64,000 nucleotides of DNA from Thalassospiraceae bacterium LMO-JJ14 (GTDB lineage: Bacteria; Pseudomonadota; Alphaproteobacteria; Rhodospirillales; Casp-alpha2), in contig CP134604.1 of the NCBI GenBank assembly GCA_021555105.2, positions 2,604,001 to 2,668,000 on the forward strand, read 5' to 3'. Both the position numbers and the translations under genes were made by a program. Below the pieces are notes generated by a model. That model saw only the letters and a list, made by a program, of their open reading frames with translations, searched no databases and was not told the origin of the DNA. Positions 31,718 through 40,909 of this stretch are shown piece by piece. The stretch's first letter is position 1. Every line of letters starts with the position of its first letter.

Positions 31718-34700
31718 GCCGCATCGGCGGTATTGACCTTGGCCAATTCTCCGGCCAGATACTCAAGGCCTTTCATGCGCTCTTTCGGCGTATCCCAGAC
31801 GCGCGAGAAAACCAGCTTGTGATCGGGCCGCAGTTTTGCTGTACCCTTCTGCGCCGTCAGCCATTCGACGAGTTTCCCCGGGTCGGCGACCTGATCGTTG
31901 TGGAATTGCACCACGGCCCCCTTGGGACCGGCATCCAGTTTCGAGATACCGGCACGGCGGCAAAGCTGTTTGATCTTCACGACTTCCAGAAGGTTTTCCG
32001 CCTCAGCCGGTATAGGACCGAAGCGGTCGATCATTTCGGCCGCCGTCTGTTCGATTTCGTCGGCGTCCTTGAGCCATGCAATACGCCGATAGAGCCCCAT
32101 CCGCACCGTCAGATCGGACACATACCAGTCCGGGATCAACACCGGCATGCCGAGCGCCACCTGCGGCGACCACTCGCCTTCGTCATGCCCCGAAAGTCCG
32201 CGCGCATCGGCGACGGCTTCTTCCAGCATCTGCTGGTAAAGTTCGATCCCCACTTCGCGGATATGGCCGGACTGCTCGTCACCCAAAAGGTTGCCGGCAC
32301 CGCGAATATCCAGATCGTGACTGGCAAGTGTGAACCCGGCGCCGAGACTGTCGAGCGTCTGCATGACCTCGAGACGTTTTTCCGCCGTCTTTGTCAGCAA
32401 CTGTCCCGGCGGCAGGGTCAGATATGCATAGGCCCGTGTCTTGGAACGCCCGACACGGCCGCGAAGCTGATATAGCTGGGCCAAGCCGAACATATCGGCA
32501 CGATGAATGATGATGGTGTTGACGGCCGGCAGATCAAGACCGCTTTCGATGATGTTGGTCGAAAGCAATACATCGAACGCACCGTCGTAGAAGCGCGAGA
32601 TGGTATCCTCGATCGTGGCCACGGGCATCTGTCCGTGAACCATCGTCATCTTTACCTCGGGGACAAGCTCACGCAGCCGGTCGGCAACCTTCTCCAGGTC
32701 ATTGATGCGCGGACACACATAGAACGTCTGCCCGCCCCGGTACTGTTCGCGCAGAATGGCTTCGCGGACGATCACCGGATCGAACGGCAGAACGAACGTA
32801 CGCACGGCCAGACGGTCAACCGGCGGAGTCGCGATCAGGCTCATTTCACGGATACCCGTAAGCGCCATCTGCAGGGTGCGCGGAATCGGCGTTGCGGTTA
32901 GCGTCAGCACATGTACGTCGGCACGGAGCGCCTTCAGGCGTTCCTTGTGCGCCACGCCGAAGTGCTGCTCTTCATCGACGATCAGCAGCCCCAGATCGCG
33001 AAACCCGACATCCTTGGCCAACAGGGCATGCGTCCCGATGACGATATCGACGTCACCTTTCTTCATCCCGTCCTTGGTTTCGAGCATATCCTTCTGGGTC
33101 ACCATGCGGGACAACTGCCGGACGCGGACCGGGAAGCCCCGGAAGCGTTCGGCAAAGGTCATGTAATGCTGGCGGCAAAGCAGCGTTGTCGGCACGACGA
33201 CGGCGACCTGCTTGCCTTCCATGGCGACGGCGAAAGCGGCCCGCAGCGCAACTTCGGTCTTGCCGAAGCCGACATCACCGCAAACAAGCCGGTCGGTCGG
33301 GCGGCCTTTCTGCAGGTCGCCAAGGACATCGGAAATGGCTTCGAGCTGATCTTCGGTTTCATTGAATGGGAAGCGCGCGGCAAATTCATCGTACGCCCCT
33401 TCATGGGTAACGAAACGATGCGCGGTCTTCAATTCCCGCGCAGCGGCGATCTTGATCAGTTCGTCCGCCATTTCGCGGACCCGTTCCTTCATCTTTGCAC
33501 GACGCGCCTGCCATACGGCTCCACCCAACCGGTCCAATTGCACGCCAGCGTCTTCGGAACCGTAACGCGTCAGCAGATCGACGTTTTCGACCGGCAGGAA
33601 CAGCTTGGCATCACCTGCGTATTTGAGCTGCAGGCAATCGTGCGGTGCGCCGCCGACCTCGATGGTTTCCAGATTGATGAACTGGCCGATGCCGTGATCG
33701 ACATGCACGACAAGATCGCCCGGCACCAGTGATGAAACCTCGGCGATGAAATTCTCCGGGCGTATCCGGCGCCGGCCCGGCCGGGCCATGCGCTCGCCCA
33801 GCATGTCGCTTTCGGTAATGACCGTAAGATCTGCGAAGTTAAATCCCCGGTCGAGACCGATAACGCCCGTGACCGTCTCGCCCGGTTTGGCATCGTCATG
33901 GTCGGCAGCACGCTGTTCCGGCGCACCGTGCTCGACCAGCAGATGCTTTAGCCGTTCCTGGGAGCCTTCGCTGAAGCATGCAATGACGATGCGCTTGCCG
34001 TTCGCGGCAAACGCGCGAACATCCTGTGCCACCGCTTCATAAACGTTGGCGTTGGGGTCGATCCTCACATCGGCGTAATCGCGCGCGATGGTGGCGCCGA
34101 TATCCATGCCGCCGGTCTCGAAAGGTGAAAGGTCCGCGACCGCGCGGCCCTTGAAGCCCGCCTGCACAGCCTCTGCGTCAACAAACATATGGTCGGGATG
34201 CACAGGCCGGTACGGCACGCCACTGTCGACATCGGATATGGTCTGACGTGCGGTGAAGTATTCAGAGATCAGATCACGTCTGGCCTGCATCGCCGGTTCG
34301 GCCTGGTGATCAAGCAGAACGGCAGCGCCCGGCAGATAGTCGAACAGCGTTTCCAGCTTGTCGTGAAACAACGGTAGCCAGTGTTCGAACCCCTGATGGC
34401 GGCGACCTTCGCTGATTGCTTCGTAGAGCGGATCATCCGAGCCGGATGTCTGGAACATCTCTCGGTACTTGGTGCGAAAGCGCGAGATTGCGTCTGTATC
34501 CAACGGGGCTTCGCTGACCGGGGTCAGGGTGACGGTGTCGATTTCACCGGTCGATCGCTGTGTCGCCGGATCGAAGGTACGCAGCGTATCCAACTCATCG
34601 CCGAAGAAATCCAGCCTGATCGGCCCGCCCGCGCCCGCCGGATAGACATCGACGATACCGCCCCTAACCGCGTATTCGCCGGGCTCGGTCACGGTTTCGA

Positions 34701-35166
34701 TGCGGTTAAAGCCGAAACGCTCCAACTCGCGGACCAGTTCGTCCGGTTCGATGCGCGTACCGTGTGCAAGCTCTTTGCCCGCACCTTCGAGAAAATGCCG
34801 CGGCGGCACTTTCTGCAACAGCGCCGACACCGTTGTCAGGACCAGCCGACCATTCGGCGATGGCGCGATAAGGCGGCCGAGTGCGGCGAGCCGGCGGCCG
34901 ACCAGTGCACGGCGCGGCGAAACCCGGTCATACGGCAGACAATCCCAGGCTGGCAGTTCGATGACCTCGATTTGAGGCGCGAAAAACGCGGCGATGGCGG
35001 CGCGGCGTGCCAGCCCCGCATCGTCGCGAAGTACAAACAGCACATCGCGCCCTGCCCCTGCTGCATGGCCTGCCAGTTCTGCGGCAAGCAGAACGTCCGC
35101 ACCTTCGGGGGCACCGCCGACGTCATTTCTGCCGGGTGCGAGAATTTTCTCTACGGGAATGCTCAC
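31714..35166 (-). CDS. mfd: Transcription-repair coupling factor
   Basis: The 1150-residue translocase removes RNA polymerase stalled at DNA lesions and recruits UvrA. An N-terminal UvrB-like region (PAWDCLPYDRVSP, RRALVGRRLAAL) is followed by the RNA polymerase-interaction domain (LVPGDLVVHVDHGIGQF), the RecG-like motor with Walker A GDVGFGKTEVALRAAF, DEEQHFGVAHKERLK and RVGRSKTRAYAYL, and the C-terminal autoinhibitory domain. It starts four bases inside the end of the SdhE gene (ATGA), so both are coupled. Confidence 0.97.
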   Translation of the reverse strand: MSIPVEKILAPGRNDVGGAPEGADVLLAAELAGHAAGAGRDVLFVLRDDAGLARRAAIAAFFAPQIEVIELPAWDCLPYDRVSPRRALVGRRLAALGRLIAPSPNGRLVLTTVSALLQKVPPRHFLEGAGKELAHGTRIEPDELVRELERFGFNRIETVTEPGEYAVRGGIVDVYPAGAGGPIRLDFFGDELDTLRTFDPATQRSTGEIDTVTLTPVSEAPLDTDAISRFRTKYREMFQTSGSDDPLYEAISEGRRHQGFEHWLPLFHDKLETLFDYLPGAAVLLDHQAEPAMQARRDLISEYFTARQTISDVDSGVPYRPVHPDHMFVDAEAVQAGFKGRAVADLSPFETGGMDIGATIARDYADVRIDPNANVYEAVAQDVRAFAANGKRIVIACFSEGSQERLKHLLVEHGAPEQRAADHDDAKPGETVTGVIGLDRGFNFADLTVITESDMLGERMARPGRRRIRPENFIAEVSSLVPGDLVVHVDHGIGQFINLETIEVGGAPHDCLQLKYAGDAKLFLPVENVDLLTRYGSEDAGVQLDRLGGAVWQARRAKMKERVREMADELIKIAAARELKTAHRFVTHEGAYDEFAARFPFNETEDQLEAISDVLGDLQKGRPTDRLVCGDVGFGKTEVALRAAFAVAMEGKQVAVVVPTTLLCRQHYMTFAERFRGFPVRVRQLSRMVTQKDMLETKDGMKKGDVDIVIGTHALLAKDVGFRDLGLLIVDEEQHFGVAHKERLKALRADVHVLTLTATPIPRTLQMALTGIREMSLIATPPVDRLAVRTFVLPFDPVIVREAILREQYRGGQTFYVCPRINDLEKVADRLRELVPEVKMTMVHGQMPVATIEDTISRFYDGAFDVLLSTNIIESGLDLPAVNTIIIHRADMFGLAQLYQLRGRVGRSKTRAYAYLTLPPGQLLTKTAEKRLEVMQTLDSLGAGFTLASHDLDIRGAGNLLGDEQSGHIREVGIELYQQMLEEAVADARGLSGHDEGEWSPQVALGMPVLIPDWYVSDLTVRMGLYRRIAWLKDADEIEQTAAEMIDRFGPIPAEAENLLEVVKIKQLCRRAGISKLDAGPKGAVVQFHNDQVADPGKLVEWLTAQKGTAKLRPDHKLVFSRVWDTPKERMKGLEYLAGELAKVNTADAA

Positions 35167-35414
35167 AGCGTGCCGTTGAACTCTTTGATCATGCGCAACA
35201 ACGGGCTGTCGACCATGTCCGGTGTCGGCTCGCGGCCGGTGACCCAGTTATAGAGATCGTTGTCGGAATGATTCATGAGGTTTTCGAACTGATCGGCTTC
35301 ACTTTCGCTCAGATCCGCAAGCCGGGCCAGTGCGAACCGGCCCAAAAGCACGTCGTTCTCCTTCATGCCGCAGTGGGTTGCGCGGTAAATCAGGCGTTTT
35401 CGGCGAGCGTCCAC
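35163..35414 (-). CDS. sdhE: FAD assembly factor SdhE with altered RGxxE motif
   Basis: The 83-residue protein helps attach FAD to succinate dehydrogenase. The family pattern is clear (RKRLIYRATH, KENDVLLGRFALARL, FENLMNHSDNDLYNWVTGR, PLLRMIKEF). In the conserved RGxxE motif the arginine is replaced by cysteine: THCGMKEND. The codon is TGC, one base from CGC. The arginine is important for flavinylation in studied homologues, so this copy may be weakened or the change may be a sequencing error. GTG at 35414 is the start. mfd follows in an ATGA overlap. Confidence 0.88.
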   Translation of the reverse strand: MDARRKRLIYRATHCGMKENDVLLGRFALARLADLSESEADQFENLMNHSDNDLYNWVTGREPTPDMVDSPLLRMIKEFNGTL

Positions 35415-35510
35415 GACCTCAGTCCTTTTCCATGTTTGTCAGTGCGCCTAGGATACAGGACAAGGATATAGCCCCTTGATCGGCAATTGTCAGGGCCAGA
35501 AACACAAACC

Positions 35511-37592
35511 ATGCGTCCAGAAAACCTGTTTCCGCTGTTTAAGCCCGTGACGTCGTTGAAAGGCGTCGGCGCACGCACGGCCGAATTGATCGAAAAGGTT
35601 GCCGGGCCGCATATTATCGACCTGATCTGGCACCTGCCGACAGACATCATCGATCGCCGTTATCAGCCGAAAATCGCCGATGCACGGCCCGACAGTATCG
35701 CCACCATTACGCTCCGCATTACCAAGCATTATCCGCCGTTCAACAAACGTGCGCCCTATAAGATCGTCGGCATGGACGACACAGGCGCCATGAACCTTGT
35801 GTTTTTCCGCGCCCGTCCCGACTACCTTGCAAAGCAATTACCTGAAAACGAAGTCCGCGTCGTTTCCGGCAAAATAGAGAAATTCGGCGATACGCTGCAG
35901 ATGACGCATCCGGACCATATCGGCACGCAGCAGGAAATCGACTCCCTGAGCAAGGTTGAGCCGGTCTACCCGCTGACGGCCGGCCTGTCGCTGAAGGTGC
36001 TCGGCAAGGCAATGGCTGCAGCGCTGGAGATCCCGCCTGAATTACCCGAATGGCTCGACGGGCCGTTGATCGCACGCGAAAAGTGGCCGGCTTGGCGGGA
36101 CGCCGTCATGAGAGTGCACGCGCCTGAAAGCGACAGCGATCTCGACCCAGAAACGACGCCGCGTCGCCGCCTTGCCTATGACGAGCTGCTGTCGAACCAG
36201 TTGGCGCTGGCGTTGGTACGCGCACACATGAAAAAAACCAAGGGTCTGGCGCTGGTCGGCAATGGCAGTCTCCGCGCGAAGGTGCTCGCCGCCCTGCCTT
36301 TTACCCTGACAAATTCACAGCAGTTCGCGATTTCTGAAATCGACGGCGATCTTGCCGCCGATCACCGCATGCTCAGATTGTTGCAGGGCGATGTCGGGTC
36401 GGGAAAAACCGTCGTTGCACTGATGGCGATGCTGAGCGCCGTCGAGGCCGGTGGCCAGGCGGTCCTCATGGCGCCGACGGAGATTCTCGCCCGCCAGCAT
36501 CTTGCGACCCTATCGACGATGGCCGCGTCGGCAGACCTACAGCCGATCCTGCTGAGCGGTCGAGAACGCGGCAAGAAACGCGAAGAGTTGCTGGAAAAGC
36601 TCAAATCCGGCGCCGCACGGCTGGCGGTCGGTACGCACGCGCTTTTTCAGGACGATGTCGACTACAAGGACCTGCGCGTCGCCGTGATCGACGAGCAGCA
36701 CCGCTTCGGTGTGCACCAACGCCTGACGCTGGCCGCCAAGGGCCGCGCCGTCGACGTGCTGGTAATGACGGCAACACCGATACCGCGCACATTGATGCTG
36801 ACGGCCTATGGTGACATGGACGTATCGCGGCTGACCGAAAAACCGGCCGGGCGGAAACCGGTACAGACCGTGTTGATCTCGCAGGAACGTCTGGACGAGG
36901 TGGTTGCCGCCGTCAAACGAGCGCGCGAGTCAGGAGCGCGTGTGTATTGGGTATGCCCGCTGATCGAGGAAAGCGAAACTTCGGACATGGCGGCTGCCGA
37001 GGCGCGCTACGATCATCTTAAGTCGATCTTCGGCGAGCGGGTCGGCCTTGTGCACGGGCGTCTCAAGGGGGCGGAAAAAGATGCCGTAATGGCGGCATTC
37101 AAGGACGGTTCAATCGATATCCTTGTCGCCACCACGGTCATCGAAGTCGGCGTCGATGTACCGGAAGCAACCGTTATGGTCATTGAGCACGCCGAACGCT
37201 TCGGCCTCGCGCAATTGCACCAGCTCAGGGGCCGTATCGGCCGTGGCGCTGATAAATCCACTTGCCTGCTGCTGCATGCCGGTCATATCGGCGAAACGGC
37301 AAGGGAACGCCTGAAGACCATGCGTGAAACCGATGACGGCTTCGTCATCGCCGAAAAGGATCTGGAACTCAGGGGTGCCGGGGAACTGCTTGGTACGCGC
37401 CAGAGCGGCCTGCCGGAATTCCGACTCGCCGATATCGCTTCACATGGCGATTTGCTGACGATGGCCCGCGACGATGCGGAGTTGATCTTGCTGAACGATC
37501 CTGAACTGGAAAGCGCGCGCGGCAATGCGCTTCGTCAATTGCTGTATCTGTTCGAACGGGATGCGGCGATCCGTTATCTGCGTTCGGGCTGA
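35511..37592 (+). CDS. recG: ATP-dependent DNA helicase RecG
   Basis: The 693-residue enzyme remodels stalled replication forks and branched recombination intermediates. It has the wedge/OB domain at the N-terminus (VTSLKGVGARTAELIEKVAG, IATITLRITKHY, VRVVSGKIEKFGDTLQM), then superfamily 2 motifs GDVGSGKTVVALMAML, DEQHRFGVHQR, TATPIPRTL and RGRIGRGADKSTCLLL. The ATG at 35511 matches family starts (MRPENLFPLF); an upstream TTG at 35487 is less likely. It is divergent from sdhE-mfd. Confidence 0.96.
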   Translation: MRPENLFPLFKPVTSLKGVGARTAELIEKVAGPHIIDLIWHLPTDIIDRRYQPKIADARPDSIATITLRITKHYPPFNKRAPYKIVGMDDTGAMNLVFFRARPDYLAKQLPENEVRVVSGKIEKFGDTLQMTHPDHIGTQQEIDSLSKVEPVYPLTAGLSLKVLGKAMAAALEIPPELPEWLDGPLIAREKWPAWRDAVMRVHAPESDSDLDPETTPRRRLAYDELLSNQLALALVRAHMKKTKGLALVGNGSLRAKVLAALPFTLTNSQQFAISEIDGDLAADHRMLRLLQGDVGSGKTVVALMAMLSAVEAGGQAVLMAPTEILARQHLATLSTMAASADLQPILLSGRERGKKREELLEKLKSGAARLAVGTHALFQDDVDYKDLRVAVIDEQHRFGVHQRLTLAAKGRAVDVLVMTATPIPRTLMLTAYGDMDVSRLTEKPAGRKPVQTVLISQERLDEVVAAVKRARESGARVYWVCPLIEESETSDMAAAEARYDHLKSIFGERVGLVHGRLKGAEKDAVMAAFKDGSIDILVATTVIEVGVDVPEATVMVIEHAERFGLAQLHQLRGRIGRGADKSTCLLLHAGHIGETARERLKTMRETDDGFVIAEKDLELRGAGELLGTRQSGLPEFRLADIASHGDLLTMARDDAELILLNDPELESARGNALRQLLYLFERDAAIRYLRSG

Positions 37593-37600
37593 CCCGCTGG

Positions 37601-38440
37601 TCAGTCCTTACCGTCACTGGGCGTTTTTGCACTCTCATGGCGATCTCCCGGGCGGGTATTTTTCGCCAGTAGAACCGGATTTCCTTCCTTCTCGCGAAGC
37701 ACATCCAAATCCTCATAAGTCTGGGCGGAAACGACCGGTGTATTGCGCTGCGCCTCGGGACGCTCATCGGGCGGCGTCACAATACCACCGGAAATAACCA
37801 TCTTTATCGCATCCTCGACTGTCATCGACAGCGGCACGAGATCCTTCTTTGGCACAAACAGCAGAAACCCCGATGTCGGGTTCGGCGTTGTCGGCAGGAA
37901 CACGTTGATACAGTCTTCTTCCGTCAGGTTCTGGACTTCGCCTTTCGTCTGACCGGTCAGGAAGCCGATTGCCCACATGCCGCGCCGCGGATACTCGATC
38001 AGTACAGCTTCGCGAAAAGCGTTCGATTGCTGCGCCAATACGGTTTCAAGTATTTGCTTCACCGCTGAATACACATTCCGGATCACCGGCATCTGGCTCA
38101 AAATTCGCTCTGAAAAACGCATCCACAACCGGCCGAAGAAACCTGCGGTCAGCGCACCGACCAGCATCAAGGCGATAATCAGGACCACAAGGCCCAAACC
38201 CGGCACCGCAAACGGCAGATAAGACTCCGGATTGTACTTGGCCGGTATCAGCGGATTGATCTTGCTGTCGACAAAAGTCACGAACAGCCATGCCAGATAA
38301 AACGTTATGAAGATCGGTGCCGTTACCAGAACACCGGCAAACAGATATGCCCTCAAGCGTTGCGACAGGGACATCCGCGGCCGATGAGGCACCGTTCCTT
38401 CGTCCATATCACCACCCTTTTCCGGTTCCGCCGGTGTCAT
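37601..38440 (-). CDS. DUF502 family membrane protein
   Basis: The 279-residue protein has two membrane helices (about 30-55 and 78-105; YLFAGVLVTAPIFITFYLAW, GLVVLIIALMLVGAL) and a cytoplasmic or periplasmic soluble part containing FREAVLIEYPRRGMWAIGFLTG and NVFLPTTPNPTSGFLLFVP, the DUF502 signature. Its function is not known. AAGGA stands before the ATG. It is convergent with recG, eight bases apart. Confidence 0.9.
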   Translation of the reverse strand: MTPAEPEKGGDMDEGTVPHRPRMSLSQRLRAYLFAGVLVTAPIFITFYLAWLFVTFVDSKINPLIPAKYNPESYLPFAVPGLGLVVLIIALMLVGALTAGFFGRLWMRFSERILSQMPVIRNVYSAVKQILETVLAQQSNAFREAVLIEYPRRGMWAIGFLTGQTKGEVQNLTEEDCINVFLPTTPNPTSGFLLFVPKKDLVPLSMTVEDAIKMVISGGIVTPPDERPEAQRNTPVVSAQTYEDLDVLREKEGNPVLLAKNTRPGDRHESAKTPSDGKD

Positions 38441-38594
38441 TCTTTAATCCTTTCCTTCAGACATGCTATTTGGTGCCCAGAAACGCATTAACATCAAGCA
38501 GCGTTTCCTCAGCAGCCGTAATGGCGACTTCACCATACGTGCCATGTGATTTTGTGAAATCTCGTGGCAGCGCAGTTATGTGTGAATGTTCCCG

Positions 38595-38939
38595 TTATTT
38601 ATTTCGGACAGTTTCGACCAGTATACGCAGCAAGGCACGGATAAAGGGATCCGTCGTTTTCAGCTTCTGTTGATACATCGTCTTCGTGATGGTGACGATC
38701 GTTGCTCCGCCCTTAATTTTGGCCGTTGCCATTCGCGGTTGTTCGTCAATCAACGCCATTTCGCCGAATATACCGCCGACACCGATAGTGGCCAACTCCA
38801 CTTCTTCACCATTCTGCTGGCGGGTAATGACCACTTCCCCGGATTGGACGACATAGGCACTGCTGCCCTGTTCACCCTCACGGAATACTGTATCGCCGGA
38901 TTTCAGCGTCCGGCGCTCAAGAATATCAGCCACACCCAC
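38595..38939 (-). CDS. Cyclic-nucleotide-binding domain protein
   Basis: A 114-residue protein is almost entirely a cNMP-binding domain: LKSGDTVFREGEQGSSAYVVQSGEV, then IGVGGIFGEMALIDEQPRMATAKI, where the GEMAL and PRxATA box bind the nucleotide phosphate. There is no DNA-binding helix, so it may be an adaptor or bind partner proteins. The start is GTG at 38939, without a clear ribosome-binding site. Whether it binds cAMP or cGMP is unknown. Confidence 0.85.
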   Translation of the reverse strand: MGVADILERRTLKSGDTVFREGEQGSSAYVVQSGEVVITRQQNGEEVELATIGVGGIFGEMALIDEQPRMATAKIKGGATIVTITKTMYQQKLKTTDPFIRALLRILVETVRNK

Positions 38940-39031
38940 CCCCGTTATATATTGGACATTTTAATTGCCTTTTCAGGCTGTATTTTATTCATATGACGGC
39001 CAATTGTAAGTGAAGAAACACGGGAGCAGCT

Positions 39032-39487
39032 ATGACGGAGAACACAGGCCGCGAGTTTCCGCAGCGACCTCTCGTCGGCATCGGCGCGGTCATCGTCGGT
39101 CACAAGGGTGTCGTCCTGATCAAGCGAGGCAAAGCACCACGCTTAGGGAGCTGGAGTCTGCCCGGCGGCGCCCAGAAAATCGGTGAAACCGTCCATGCGG
39201 CGGCACTTAGGGAAATTCAGGAGGAAACCGGGCTGACGGCAGAAATCCGCGGACTGGTTGATGTTGTGGATTCAATTACCCCCGACCCGGATGGCCGCAT
39301 CAAATATCACTATACCCTCGTCGATCTGTGGGCCACGACCGATGCCGTGGCGGAACCGATAGCCGGGGGCGACGCTGCGGATGCCCAATGGTTTTCACTG
39401 GCTGATCTCGAAGGCCTGCAATTGTGGAGCGAAACCTTACGGGTCATCGATAAGGCGCACACACTATGGCAAGAATCGCATTCGTGA
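39032..39487 (+). CDS. Nudix hydrolase
   Basis: The 151-residue protein has the Nudix box GAQKIGETVHAAALREIQEE followed by TG, with the REIQEE metal-binding glutamates, on a typical barrel (GIGAVIVGHKGVVLIKRGKA, WSLPGG). This type is often ADP-ribose or nucleotide-sugar pyrophosphatase-like. GGGAGCAGCT precedes the ATG. Substrate is unknown. Confidence 0.9.
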   Translation: MTENTGREFPQRPLVGIGAVIVGHKGVVLIKRGKAPRLGSWSLPGGAQKIGETVHAAALREIQEETGLTAEIRGLVDVVDSITPDPDGRIKYHYTLVDLWATTDAVAEPIAGGDAADAQWFSLADLEGLQLWSETLRVIDKAHTLWQESHS

Positions 39488-39511
39488 CGACGCCTTGAAC
39501 CAGCACATGAT

Positions 39512-40909
39512 TTACCGCTCGCGGAATGCCGTCGATACCGAGCTGTAAACAGGTTTCAGAAGATATTCGAACAAGGTCTTCTTGCCGGTCTTGATATCCG
39601 CCTGCACTGTCATACCCGGCATCACCCTGTTCTGCGATGGGTCGTGTCCCACGTAATTACGATCAAGCTCGATGATCCCCTTGTAATAGGGCTCACCCTT
39701 TTCATCGAGGAACGTCGATGCGGAAACATCCTTGAGCTCGCCGGTAATGCCGCCAAAGCGGGCGAAGTCATAGGTCGTGACCTTCACCACCACCGGCTGG
39801 CCGATCCGCACATGGCCGACATCGCGCGGTTTGATTTTTGCTTCAATGACCAGTTCCTTATCAAGCGGCACAATTTCCGTAATAATTTCACCCGGCGGAA
39901 TAATGCCGCCGATGGTGTGAATTTTGAGACCTTTGATAATACCACGGACCGGTGCAGATATTTTGAGTCGGCGCACCCGGTCGCGAGCCTGTATCAGTGC
40001 TTCCTCAACCTGGATGAGTTCGTTCGCACTTTCGCTCAGTTCCGCAAGTGCCTGCTCGCGGAAGTCTGTTTCGATCTCATCAAGGCGGCTTTGCGATTCC
40101 TTGATCGCTTCACTTGCCCGCTCACGCTCGGAAATCAGATCCGCCAATTCACCTCGCGCCGTGTTCATGGAGCGTTTGGCGTCGAGATATGAAATCTTCG
40201 ATGTCAGCCCTTCCTTGTAGAGTTTTTCCCGCACTTCGAGTTCTTCCGCGAAGATTTCCGCCGTGCGCGTCAGGGTCTGTTCCCGCTCATCGAGGGCCTG
40301 AAGATCGGAACGACGCTGTTCAATCTGTTTGCGGATCGTTTCCTGGCGACTGAAAAACGCCTCCAGCGAGCCTTCGTAAATACGCTGCTGATCATTGAGC
40401 ATATTGGGATAACGGCTACCGACCTTGGACCAATCTGGAACGCCGCCCGTACCAAGCGCGCGTAGCCGTTCGGAGCGTATTTCAAGACCGGCGCGGCGAG
40501 CTTCCAGCTTTTGCAGTTCGGTAACGGCGGCGGTTTCATCAAGGGCGATCAAAACCTGCCCCTGTTCGACCAGCTGCCCCTCTTCCAGAAGGATCTGTTT
40601 AACGATACCGCCTTCGAGGTGCTGTAGCGCCTGCACCTGCCCCGACGGAATGACTTCACCGGACGAGACCGCAACCTCATCGACATTTGTAACCATCGAC
40701 CAGCCAAGAAACAGCAAGATGACAATGCAAATCGTCAGCATTGCGCCCCGGATCAGCCCGGAACTGCCACCTTCTTCGAGAATAACCGATTGTGCCAGAA
40801 AACGCGTTTGGCGGTCGCCGCGGCGAATTTTCTTACGCCGGTCTTTCTCCGGTTCCCCCGGGGGCGCGGCATAATTCTGCTCGGTAACCTGCGATCCGTC
40901 AGCCATCAC
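39512..40909 (-). CDS. HlyD-family periplasmic adaptor of a type I secretion system
   Basis: The 465-residue membrane-fusion protein has one N-terminal membrane helix (LTICIVILLFLGWSMV, about 58-76), an alpha-helical hairpin rich in coiled coil (about 135-300), a lipoyl-like part (LQHLEGGIVKQILLEEGQLV) and a beta-barrel C-terminus with RVMPGMTVQADIKTGKKTLFEYLLKP, the HlyD family signature. It links the inner-membrane exporter to an outer-membrane TolC-like channel, not seen here. Its start overlaps the stop of the large ABC gene (ATGA). Confidence 0.93.
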   Translation of the reverse strand: MMADGSQVTEQNYAAPPGEPEKDRRKKIRRGDRQTRFLAQSVILEEGGSSGLIRGAMLTICIVILLFLGWSMVTNVDEVAVSSGEVIPSGQVQALQHLEGGIVKQILLEEGQLVEQGQVLIALDETAAVTELQKLEARRAGLEIRSERLRALGTGGVPDWSKVGSRYPNMLNDQQRIYEGSLEAFFSRQETIRKQIEQRRSDLQALDEREQTLTRTAEIFAEELEVREKLYKEGLTSKISYLDAKRSMNTARGELADLISERERASEAIKESQSRLDEIETDFREQALAELSESANELIQVEEALIQARDRVRRLKISAPVRGIIKGLKIHTIGGIIPPGEIITEIVPLDKELVIEAKIKPRDVGHVRIGQPVVVKVTTYDFARFGGITGELKDVSASTFLDEKGEPYYKGIIELDRNYVGHDPSQNRVMPGMTVQADIKTGKKTLFEYLLKPVYSSVSTAFRER

